In this document: in pieces, positions 34,098-40,931 of the stretch
How the letters are laid out: each line of letters begins with the position of its first letter
How positions within the stretch are numbered: position 1 is the first letter of the stretch
Origin: Actinoplanes sp. NBC_00393
GTDB taxonomy: Bacteria; Actinomycetota; Actinomycetes; Mycobacteriales; Micromonosporaceae
Assembly: GCF_036053395.1 (NCBI RefSeq)
Contig: NZ_CP107942.1
Coordinates: 10,716,001 to 10,780,000, forward strand
DNA: 64,000 bases
Direction of reading: 5' to 3'
Notes under the pieces: model-generated
Seen by the model: the letters and a program-made list of their open reading frames with translations, nothing else
Databases searched by the model: none
Told to the model about the DNA's origin: nothing
Position numbers and translations under genes: made by a program

Positions 34098-34376
34098 GGC
34101 TGACGCTCAGCGCTGCTTCCTGGGCCGTGATGCAGCGCTGGCGGTCAGCCGGTTCGGCGGGCTGACGGTGAGTGTTGCTTCCCCGGCTGTGATGCAGCGC
34201 TGGCGGTCAGCCGGTTCGGCGGGCTGACGGTCAGTGTTGCTTCCCCGGCTGTGATGCAGCGCTGGCGGTCAGCCGGGTGGTCGGGCTGACGCCCACTGTC
34301 GTGATGCCGCACCGGCTGTCAGCTGTGGTGTTCGGCTGCCCACGAAGGCCGACGATGCTGCGCCGGCCGTCAGCCG
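34098..34376. repeat. Palindromic repeat cluster B (62-bp period)
   Basis: Three nearly identical 53-nt palindromes, 34098-34150, 34160-34212 and 34222-34274, are spaced by exactly 62 bp. Each pairs GGCTGAC with GTCAGCC (outer stem), leaves about 5-nt gaps, then pairs an inner GCGCTGC-like stem around a 15-nt loop. Two decayed copies follow at about 34284-34323 and 34334-34375. The right arm CAGCGCTGGCGGTCAGCC also occurs in clusters C and D. The cluster fills most of the 395-bp gap between the HAD and DUF559 genes; no gene was found there. Confidence 0.8.
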
Positions 34377-34445
34377 GTTATCCACAATGCTGGTCTGTCC
34401 ACAGCCCTTGAAGCCTCGCGCCGCCGAAGCAGCGATGGTGGCCCG

Positions 34446-35336
34446 ATGCCCGCACACCCGCATGTACCCGAAGCCCTGTCCCGGCAGCCGTTCCGTGGCT
34501 CCTCCGCGATCGCGGAAGGCCTGCTCACCGCAGGAATGCTTCGAGGCCGCGCCTGGCGACGACTGCTTCCCGACGTCTACGCCCACCGTGGAGTGGCCGT
34601 CGATCACCGGCTCTGGTGCGCGGCCGTCAGCCTGACCCTCCCGAGCGGTGCAGCGATCGGCGGACTCAGCGCCGCCTACCTCTGGGGAGTCGACCTTCTT
34701 CGCCCCGATACGCCGGTATCAGTGGTGACACCCGGGGACCGGCGAGTCAACCGCGTCTCCCGAATCGCCGCACATTTCACCGTCATCGACGAGGCTGACG
34801 TCACATCGATAGGTGATCTCCCGGTGACGACACCGGAGCGTACGGCGTTCGACCTGGGCCGTCGTCTCCGGCGGAGCGGTGCGTTGGCTGTGCTGGACGC
34901 CATGCTCCGCGCGGAAACGCTGGATCTCGGGTCGGTCAGCGAGTTGGCCCGGCAACGCCATCGGTGGCCGGGCATCGCGCAGCTCAACGAGATCCTTCGC
35001 CTGGCGGACGGCCGAGCGGAGTCACCGATGGAGACACGTCTGCGGCTCGTACTTCACGATGAGGGCGTTCCGCCGGGGATACCCCAGTTCGAGGTACGCG
35101 ATCACCGCGACGAACTCATCGCCCGAGTCGACCTGGCGTGGCCGGCGGCGCGGCTGGCGGTCGAGTACGAGGGGGATCACCACCGCGAGCGTGACCAGTA
35201 CCGCCGTGACGTCAGCCGGGTCAACAGGTTGCGCATGGCCGGCTGGACAGTGCTGCGTTTCACCGCCGACGACGTGCTCCGCAACCCGCAGGTCACCGCC
35301 GCAACCGTCGTGACCGAGCTGTCCCGCCTGCGCTGA
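34446..35336 (+). CDS. DUF559 (Vsr-like) endonuclease-domain protein
   Basis: A 296-aa protein. The N-terminal half is winged-helix-like and resembles the AbiEi-type regulator region (LSRQPFRGSSAIAEGLLTAG, then IGGLSAAYLWGVDLL and TTPERTAFDLG). The C-terminal 110 residues are a DUF559/Vsr-like PD-(D/E)XK domain: ESPMETRLRLVLHDEG, ARVDLAWPAARLAVEYEGDHH (Asp and Glu-x-Glu metal site) and WTVLRFTADDVLRNP. Nuclease activity is inferred from the fold. The family occurs in many copies in actinomycetes. It is flanked by palindromic repeat clusters B and C (70 bp upstream and 9 bp downstream), which may be meaningful. No partner toxin gene was seen. Confidence 0.8.
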   Translation: MPAHPHVPEALSRQPFRGSSAIAEGLLTAGMLRGRAWRRLLPDVYAHRGVAVDHRLWCAAVSLTLPSGAAIGGLSAAYLWGVDLLRPDTPVSVVTPGDRRVNRVSRIAAHFTVIDEADVTSIGDLPVTTPERTAFDLGRRLRRSGALAVLDAMLRAETLDLGSVSELARQRHRWPGIAQLNEILRLADGRAESPMETRLRLVLHDEGVPPGIPQFEVRDHRDELIARVDLAWPAARLAVEYEGDHHRERDQYRRDVSRVNRLRMAGWTVLRFTADDVLRNPQVTAATVVTELSRLR

Positions 35337-35344
35337 GACGCCGC

Positions 35345-35463
35345 GATGCAGCACTAGCGGTCAGCCGACTCGGCAAGCTGACGGTGAGTGCGGCTTCCGG
35401 TGCCGGGAGGCAGCGCTGGCGGTCAGCCGGGGTGGTCGGGCTGACGGTGAGTGCGGCTTCCGG
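35345..35463. repeat. Palindromic repeat cluster C
   Basis: One complete palindrome (35377-35427; GCTGAC pairing with GTCAGC, then an inner stem) lies between a right-half fragment at 35345-35367 and a left-half fragment at 35438-35463. The arm CAGCGCTGGCGGTCAGCC is shared with cluster B. It starts 9 bp after the DUF559 stop and ends 19 bp before the stop of the convergent hydrolase gene. It could act as a bidirectional terminator as well as being a mobile repeat. Confidence 0.75.
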
Positions 35464-35481
35464 GGTAGAGGCGACGCCGGG

Positions 35482-36294
35482 TCAGGGTGGGGAGTCGGCG
35501 ACGGCAGCGACGGCGGCGAGCAGTTGGGGCCCGTCCGAGAAGACGCGGTCGTTGTGGTCGGCGCCGTGGATCGGCACCTCGGCGACCAGGCCGGCGGCGC
35601 GGACTGCGACCGCTGCGCTCTGGGCGGCCGGGACGACGGTGTCGGCGGTGCCGTAGATGACGGCTGTCGGGGCGTTCACCCGGGCGATCAGTGACAACAC
35701 CGGGAAGCGGTCGCGCAGCAGCCACCCGACCGGCAGGAACGGATAATGCTCGCGCCCGGCTGCGGCGAGCGACGTGAACGGCGAGCGCAGCACCAGCCCG
35801 GCCGGCGGATGCTGCACTGCCAGGGCGGTCACGACCGCGGCGCCCAGGCTCTCGCCGTAGTAGAGGATCGGCAGCCCCACCTGCGACGTCAGATAGGCGT
35901 GCGCCGCGAGCGCGTCCCGCCCGAGGCCTTTTTCGCTGGGCGATCCCGGGTTGCCGCCGTAGCCGCGGTAGTCGAGCAGCAGCACGGTCAGCCCGAGGCC
36001 GGCGAGCGCGGCGCCGAGCGGCTCACGCCCGTACCGATTGCCGGCATTTCCCGGTGCCACGAGGATGGCGCGGCGCCGGTCCGGCGTACCCGGCGGGGGT
36101 TTGATCAGCCAGGCGCTCAGCCGCAGCCCGTCCGAGGTGCGCAGGGTGATGCTGCTCGCGCCGGCCGCTTGCGGCGGCGCCGCGCGGTCCGGGAAGTAGA
36201 TCAGCTTGCGCTGCAGGGCCCAGGCCAGGGTCAGGATCAACACCAGAGCGAGGGGTACGACCAGAGCACCGCGCACCAGCATCCTCCGGTTCAT
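35482..36294 (-). CDS. Alpha/beta hydrolase with N-terminal membrane anchor
   Basis: A 270-aa protein with a signal anchor (LVVPLALVLILTLAWALQ) followed by an alpha/beta hydrolase domain. The nucleophile elbow is YGESLGAA (Ser), the acid is probably Asp in YGTADTVVP, and the base His lies in HGADHNDRVF. RKLIYFPDRA after the anchor and LDYRGYGGNPG are typical of the BEM46/YfhR-type group. Substrate unknown; likely an ester or amide at the membrane surface. Gene order gives no hint. ATG 36294 follows GGCGGACAATC. Confidence 0.85.
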   Translation of the reverse strand: MNRRMLVRGALVVPLALVLILTLAWALQRKLIYFPDRAAPPQAAGASSITLRTSDGLRLSAWLIKPPPGTPDRRRAILVAPGNAGNRYGREPLGAALAGLGLTVLLLDYRGYGGNPGSPSEKGLGRDALAAHAYLTSQVGLPILYYGESLGAAVVTALAVQHPPAGLVLRSPFTSLAAAGREHYPFLPVGWLLRDRFPVLSLIARVNAPTAVIYGTADTVVPAAQSAAVAVRAAGLVAEVPIHGADHNDRVFSDGPQLLAAVAAVADSPP

Positions 36295-36349
36295 CCCATG
36301 ATTGTCCGCCGAGAACTGTATTGATGCGCGTACCTGTCACGATGATCAG

Positions 36350-36847
36350 GTGGACTGGCGGCTGATTCTCTGTATCCCCATTCTCGCGCTGATCTCGTTG
36401 GCGATCTGGGGCAAGGCGCTGGTGGATGTGGGAACTGCCGTGCTCTACCGGACCAACGGGGTCGAGACGACGGCCGTCGTTCAGCGGGTCTTCTACCTGG
36501 ACCGTAACGGCGGGGCCAGGTATGACCTGTCGTTCCGGTGGGACGGTGCGCCCTATCAGGCGTCGACGGAGCGGGTGTTCGGGGATCCGCGGCGCGGTGA
36601 CCTGGTCGAGATCTACGTCGACGAGGACGAGCCCAGCGATGTGGCGATGAAGGGCTGGGTCCGGGACAACTGGGGCGGCTATCTGCTCGCAACGAGCCTG
36701 GGCAGCCTGCCCGCGCTGGGCGCGTTCCTGCTGGCGCGGCGCCTGTGGAACGAGCCGGGGGAGCAGCCTCCGATTCTGAAGCCGCGCGGTTATCCGGGCG
36801 CGTCCCGGTCGGTACGGCGCAGGCTCAAGAAGAAGCGCCGGCGGTGA
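36350..36847 (+). CDS. DUF3592-like two-TM protein
   Basis: A 165-aa protein with two membrane helices (WRLILCIPILALISLAIWGKAL; YLLATSLGSLPALGAFLLA). Between them is an extracytoplasmic beta-rich domain with VETTAVVQRVFYLDRNGG and GDLVEIYVDEDEPSDVAMKG, as in DUF3592 proteins. The tail is strongly basic. GTG 36350 is the likely start although its ribosome-binding site is poor; upstream in-frame starts have no better one. Its end overlaps the convergent siderophore-interacting gene by 23 bp. Function unknown. Confidence 0.7.
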   Translation: MDWRLILCIPILALISLAIWGKALVDVGTAVLYRTNGVETTAVVQRVFYLDRNGGARYDLSFRWDGAPYQASTERVFGDPRRGDLVEIYVDEDEPSDVAMKGWVRDNWGGYLLATSLGSLPALGAFLLARRLWNEPGEQPPILKPRGYPGASRSVRRRLKKKRRR

Positions 36848-38609
36848 GCTGCCAGAGGTGATGTGACCAGCCGATGTCGACGGTCCGGACGATGTGCAGG
36901 CCGGCGGCGGTGAGCAGTTCGGCGATGCGTTCGGGGGTGCGCCGCCCGCTGCCGAAGGCGCAGCGCATCTTGAGGTCGTACTCGAGTTCTTCGAGGTCGG
37001 TGTCGCCGGCCGGCCGGCACTCCTCGACCAGCACGACTTCGGCGCCGGCCGGCAGGGCCGCGGCAAACTCGGTCAGCACGTGCCGGGCGTCGTCGTCGGG
37101 CAGCCATTCCAGCGCGCGCACCAGCAGGTGGGTGGCGCCTTCCCGGACCGGGATCGCTCCGGAGGTGGGCACCAGTTCGGCGCGGGCGGCCACACCGGCG
37201 TCGAGGATCTGGTCGCGGAGCACGCCCAGCGCCGACGGCGGCGCCGCCACGCTGAGTTCGATGTCCGGGTACGCCTTCGCGAGCCCGTTCACCGTGACTC
37301 CCGCACCGTGCCCGGCGGCCGCGACCGCGCGTACGCCCGACCAGTCGTGCCCACCGATCAGTGTCGGCACCACCCACCGGGCCGCGTCCTCGATGCCGGC
37401 CCGCGCCGCACCGCCGAGCCCGCTGTCGCTCTCGAACGTGGCCCGCAGCGGTGTGGCCGGCCGTCCGGTGCGGGCTGTCTGCACCAGGCCGAGCAGTGAC
37501 AGGTCGAGGGCGGCTTCGGCGCCGTCCAGGTGGTACCAGTCGGCGTCCTCGAGGAGTTCGTCACCGAGTTCGCCGAGCGTGTAGCGCCCGTCCCCGTCGA
37601 CGGTGAGCACGTCGAGCCCGGCCAGGTAGCTGAGCAGCAGGCGCAGGGTGTCCGGATCGGCGCCGGTCTCCCGGGCCAGCAGGTCGGCGGTGTCCGCGCC
37701 GAGGTTGACCAGTTCGATCAGGCCGAGCGTGACCGCCGCGCGCAGCACCAGGGCCGGGGCGAGCTCGGTCAGTTCGTGGAGACGCTCGTGGGCGTCGTCC
37801 TCCTCGTCCGCGGCGGTGACCGGAGCGGTCTGCTTCCAGTACCCGGTGATCTCCACCTGTTCCGGCGGCAACCCGCGTTCCACCCGCAGGTAGCGGCGCA
37901 GCGGCTTGATCGCCCCCGCCTCACCGGCCACCCAGGCGAAGACCGTCCCGTCCGGCCAGGGCATCGTGCTGACCGCCTCGGCCAGCGACCGGGTGCCCGC
38001 GACCAGCCAGGTGATCTCGGCGTCCGCCGCGGTGGCCAGCTCCTGGCGGCGGCCGTCGTCGGCGATCTCGATGAAGACCCGGGCCTTGGTGCCGGCCGGC
38101 ATCTCCCACAGCCAGCGGCGGATCGCCGGGAGCGCGGTCTCGTCGCCGGCCGCGAGGATGAAGTCGGCGCCGGCCGGGTGGCTCAGCGACATCTTCGGGC
38201 CGGCGATCCACAGCGGGTCACCGGGCCGGGCGTTCTCCGCCCAGGTCGCGGCCGGTCCGCTGCCGTGCCGGACGAAGTCGAGGTCCATCTCGGTGGGCGT
38301 GACCCGGTGCGGCGTGTAGTCCTTGGCGATCGGCCGGGCCTCGACCGACCAGTCCAGACTGGCCACTCCCTGGCGCGGCAGGACCGGCCGGTCGGCGCCC
38401 GGCGCGGCGAAGAAGAGTTTGACGTGGTCGTCGAAGCCTTCCGAACGCAGCGCCGGCAGGTCCAGCCCGTCCCGGTGGAACGCCCCGAGCTGCGGGCCCC
38501 CGACAGTGATCCGGCGGGTGCCGGCGTTGACGTCGGTCACCCGGAGAACGGTCAACTCCCGCAGCACGATCGGGAACGTCACGGTGGAACGCAGGCTTCG
38601 GCTGGACAC
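36825..38609 (-). CDS. Siderophore-interacting protein fused to an O-methyltransferase-like domain
   Basis: A 594-aa two-domain protein. Residues 15-265 form a siderophore-interacting flavin reductase: KDYTPHRV (FAD motif), ILAAGDETALPAIRR (NAD(P)H region) and ITGYWKQ at the end. This part should release iron from ferric siderophores by reduction. Residues 275-594 resemble the plant-type/actinomycete O-methyltransferase fold: a winged-helix dimerisation part (LAPALVLRAAVTLGLIELV), then AVAAAGHGAGVTVNGLAKAYPDI at 429-450 where a GGGxG SAM loop is expected. The usual acidic residue after strand 2 is missing (SVAAPP), so SAM binding is doubtful. Divergent from the AraC gene across an iron box. 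Confidence 0.8.
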   Translation of the reverse strand: MSSRSLRSTVTFPIVLRELTVLRVTDVNAGTRRITVGGPQLGAFHRDGLDLPALRSEGFDDHVKLFFAAPGADRPVLPRQGVASLDWSVEARPIAKDYTPHRVTPTEMDLDFVRHGSGPAATWAENARPGDPLWIAGPKMSLSHPAGADFILAAGDETALPAIRRWLWEMPAGTKARVFIEIADDGRRQELATAADAEITWLVAGTRSLAEAVSTMPWPDGTVFAWVAGEAGAIKPLRRYLRVERGLPPEQVEITGYWKQTAPVTAADEEDDAHERLHELTELAPALVLRAAVTLGLIELVNLGADTADLLARETGADPDTLRLLLSYLAGLDVLTVDGDGRYTLGELGDELLEDADWYHLDGAEAALDLSLLGLVQTARTGRPATPLRATFESDSGLGGAARAGIEDAARWVVPTLIGGHDWSGVRAVAAAGHGAGVTVNGLAKAYPDIELSVAAPPSALGVLRDQILDAGVAARAELVPTSGAIPVREGATHLLVRALEWLPDDDARHVLTEFAAALPAGAEVVLVEECRPAGDTDLEELEYDLKMRCAFGSGRRTPERIAELLTAAGLHIVRTVDIGWSHHLWQLTAGASS

Positions 38610-38687
38610 GGACTCAACCTATAGAAAGGTGCCGCCCGCCGATCCAACGCAGGAACCGGCTCGTCATCTCCGGAGCACAGGCCGACG

Positions 38688-38706
38688 ATTGGTTAGGGTA
38701 GCCTTA
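38688..38706. promoter_or_regulatory. Iron box (IdeR/DmdR1-like) in the SIP/AraC divergent promoter
   Basis: Contains GGTTAGGGTAGCCTTA and matches 14 of 19 positions of TTAGGTTAGGCTAACCTAA. It lies 6 bp before the AraC GTG and 79 bp upstream of the SIP-fusion gene, so a bound DtxR-type repressor would block both. The closeness to the GTG suggests a leaderless or very short-leader AraC transcript. Confidence 0.7.
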
Positions 38707-38711
38707 CCTCC

Positions 38712-39476
38712 GTGACTGACACGGCGACATGGGACGTGGTGGAGGCGCTGCCGTTCACCGAGCGGGGACATCCGCCGCACCGTCACGATGTGCACCAGTT
38801 CCTCTACGTCCCGCTGGGCCGGATCGTCGTCACGGTGGACGGCCGCGAGCACCCGGTCGGCTCGACGACCGGCCTCTGGATCCCGGCGCAGGTCGAGCAC
38901 AGCGCCTGGTTCAGCCGGGACGCGCTGATCGTCGCCGAGCACTTCGACGCGTGGGAGCACGACCTGCCGTACCGGGAAGCCACACCGGTGGAGGTGACCT
39001 CGCACGCCCGGGAGCGGCTGCTCGCGCGTACCCGGTCCGGTGTGGAGGAGCTGGGTGACGCCGCGCTGTTCGCGGTCCTGACCGGCCTGCGCGGCAGCCG
39101 GCTGCCGCTGCCGGAGCCGCGCAGCGCGATCGCCCGGGCCGTCGCCCGCTGCCTGGCCGGGGCGCCCGGCGACCCGCGGACCGCCACCGAGTGGGCGGCC
39201 CAGCACTACACCAGCTCCACCAGCCTGCGCCGGGCGTTCCGCGCCGAGACCGGGCTGGCCTTCACCGAGTGGCGCACCCGGCTGCGGCTCAACCACTCCC
39301 TGGACCTGCTGGCGAAGGGGATGCTGGTCGGCGCGGTCGCCGCCCGGGTCGGCTTCACCAGCGCGAACGGTTACATCCTCGCGTTCCGGCGGCACTTCGG
39401 TGAGACGCCGGGCGCCTACATCGCCCGCCGCAACTCCCCCGGAGGACCCCACGATGGCCAGCTTCAAGATTCGTAA
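38712..39476 (+). CDS. AraC family transcriptional regulator
   Basis: A 254-aa regulator. The N-terminal half is a cupin-like sensor (HDVHQFLYVPLGRIVVTVDG, LWIPAQVEHSAWF). The C-terminal 100 residues have the two AraC HTHs: TEWAAQHYTSSTSLRRAFRA and VAARVGFTSANGYILAFRRHFG. It overlaps the second SIP gene by 23 bp and starts 6 bp after an iron box, so it is likely made when iron is scarce and activates siderophore uptake genes when it senses a ferric siderophore; that mechanism is inferred by analogy. The GTG start has no clear ribosome-binding site. Confidence 0.88.
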   Translation: MTDTATWDVVEALPFTERGHPPHRHDVHQFLYVPLGRIVVTVDGREHPVGSTTGLWIPAQVEHSAWFSRDALIVAEHFDAWEHDLPYREATPVEVTSHARERLLARTRSGVEELGDAALFAVLTGLRGSRLPLPEPRSAIARAVARCLAGAPGDPRTATEWAAQHYTSSTSLRRAFRAETGLAFTEWRTRLRLNHSLDLLAKGMLVGAVAARVGFTSANGYILAFRRHFGETPGAYIARRNSPGGPHDGQLQDS

Positions 39477-40272
39477 AGCGGTCGACCCGCACGTGATCAT
39501 GCTCGATGTGGTCGGCAGCGAGCGGATCTCGCCCAACGTGGTCCGGGTGACGCTGGGCGGCGCCGGCCTCGACCGGTTCACCCCGATCGGCTTCGACCAG
39601 TGGTTCCGGCTCTTCCTGCCGCGGGAGGGCCAGGACACCCTGAAGCTGCCGACCGCCACTTCCGGCCTCTGGTACGCGCAGTACCTGACCACCGCCAAGC
39701 CGAAGCGGCCGTGGGTGCGCAACTACACGGTCCGCGCCTTCCGCGACGACCCGCGCGAGCTCGACGTGGACTTCGTCGTGCACCTGGAGGAGGACGGCAG
39801 CTGCGGCCCGGCCGCGTCGTTCGCGCTGAACGCCAAAGCCGGCGACCAGGTCGGCCTGCTGGACCAGGGGATCGGCTACAACCCGCGGCACGAGCACGAC
39901 TGGACGCTGATCGTCGCCGACGAGACCGGGCTGCCCGCGGTGGCCGGCATCTGCGAGTCGCTGCCCGAGGACGCCAAGGGCGTGGCCATCGTGGAGCTGC
40001 CGTCGATCGAGGACAAGCAGGACTTCCGGGTGCCGGCCGGCATCGAGCTCGAGTGGGTGCCGCGCAACGGGCACGGTGGGGTGCCGGGTGGGCTCGCCCT
40101 GAGCCGCCTGCGCGAGACGGCGCCGCGGGAGGGCAGCGTCTACGCCTACCTGGTCGGGGAGTCGGCGCTGGTCACCGGTGGCCGGCGGCACCTCGTCGAG
40201 GAGCAACGGGTGCCGAAGAACCACGTGGACTTCATCGGTTACTGGCGGCACGGGCGCGCCGCCGGCAACTGA
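39454..40272 (+). CDS. Siderophore-interacting protein (flavin reductase)
   Basis: A 272-aa single-domain siderophore-interacting protein. RNYTVRAF is the FAD-binding motif, VDFVVHLEEDGSCGPAASFAL the phosphate region, IVADETGLPAVAGI the NAD(P)H part, and VDFIGYWRHGR the end. It should reduce ferric siderophores in the cytoplasm. ATG 39454 has GGAGGA at 39441-39446 and lies inside the AraC gene, so translation is coupled. It is a paralogue of the N-terminal half of the fusion at 36825. Confidence 0.88.
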   Translation: MASFKIRKAVDPHVIMLDVVGSERISPNVVRVTLGGAGLDRFTPIGFDQWFRLFLPREGQDTLKLPTATSGLWYAQYLTTAKPKRPWVRNYTVRAFRDDPRELDVDFVVHLEEDGSCGPAASFALNAKAGDQVGLLDQGIGYNPRHEHDWTLIVADETGLPAVAGICESLPEDAKGVAIVELPSIEDKQDFRVPAGIELEWVPRNGHGGVPGGLALSRLRETAPREGSVYAYLVGESALVTGGRRHLVEEQRVPKNHVDFIGYWRHGRAAGN

Positions 40273-40286
40273 TCCGGCAACTGCTC

Positions 40287-40796
40287 TCAGGGACGGTGCA
40301 GCAGGCGTACGGCCAGGCTGCTCCAGTCCTCCAGCACAGTCACGGTGCCGTCGTCGAAGGTGTTCGGCGCCGGCGCCAGGGCGCACACCGTGCCGACCAC
40401 CGACCCGGCGACCCGCAGCGGCACACCGGCATAGGCGCGGAGCGACCCGAACAGGCTCGCCCCCGGGAACGCGCCCCACTCCTCGGCGTGCAGGTCGTCG
40501 ACGAGCAGTGGCCGGTCCGGGTTCACCACCCGCGGGCAGACCGACCAGCCGGCCGGGATCGCGCGGGTCTCGGCCACCCAGCCGCTGAGCCCGGTGGCGG
40601 CGGCGACCAGGACGGCGTCGTCGCGGACCAGGTTCACCGCGGCGATCGGCACGTCGAGCCGGGCGGCGAGGCCCTGCACGGCGGTCTGCAGCTCGTCGCG
40701 TACCGGGGTGGTGGCCTGGAGCAGGTTGGTGACCGTCTCGGCGCGGGTGTCGACCAGCACGTCGAGAGTGGTGGCCTCGAAACCTGACTGGGGCAT
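40287..40796 (-). CDS. GAF domain protein
   Basis: A 169-aa protein that is almost entirely one GAF domain: LQTAVQGLAARLDVPIAAVNLV, VCPRVVNPDRPLLVDDL, and YAGVPLRVAGSVVGTVCALA. GAF domains bind small ligands, chromophores or redox cofactors. No output domain is attached. It lies downstream of the histidine kinase gene on the same strand with a 135-bp gap, so it could be an accessory sensor of that kinase, but the link is only positional. CGAAAGGATC precedes ATG 40796. Confidence 0.85.
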   Translation of the reverse strand: MPQSGFEATTLDVLVDTRAETVTNLLQATTPVRDELQTAVQGLAARLDVPIAAVNLVRDDAVLVAAATGLSGWVAETRAIPAGWSVCPRVVNPDRPLLVDDLHAEEWGAFPGASLFGSLRAYAGVPLRVAGSVVGTVCALAPAPNTFDDGTVTVLEDWSSLAVRLLHRP

Positions 40797-40931
40797 CGGT
40801 GATCCTTTCGACTGGCCGGGGTCACCGGCAGGCGAGACCCGCCGGGGGAGACCGGCAGGCGAGATGAAGACTCCCGGTCGCCGGGTGCGGGGCGGTACGC
40901 GTACGGTTGCGGTCCGGTTGCCGGGGTTTGG

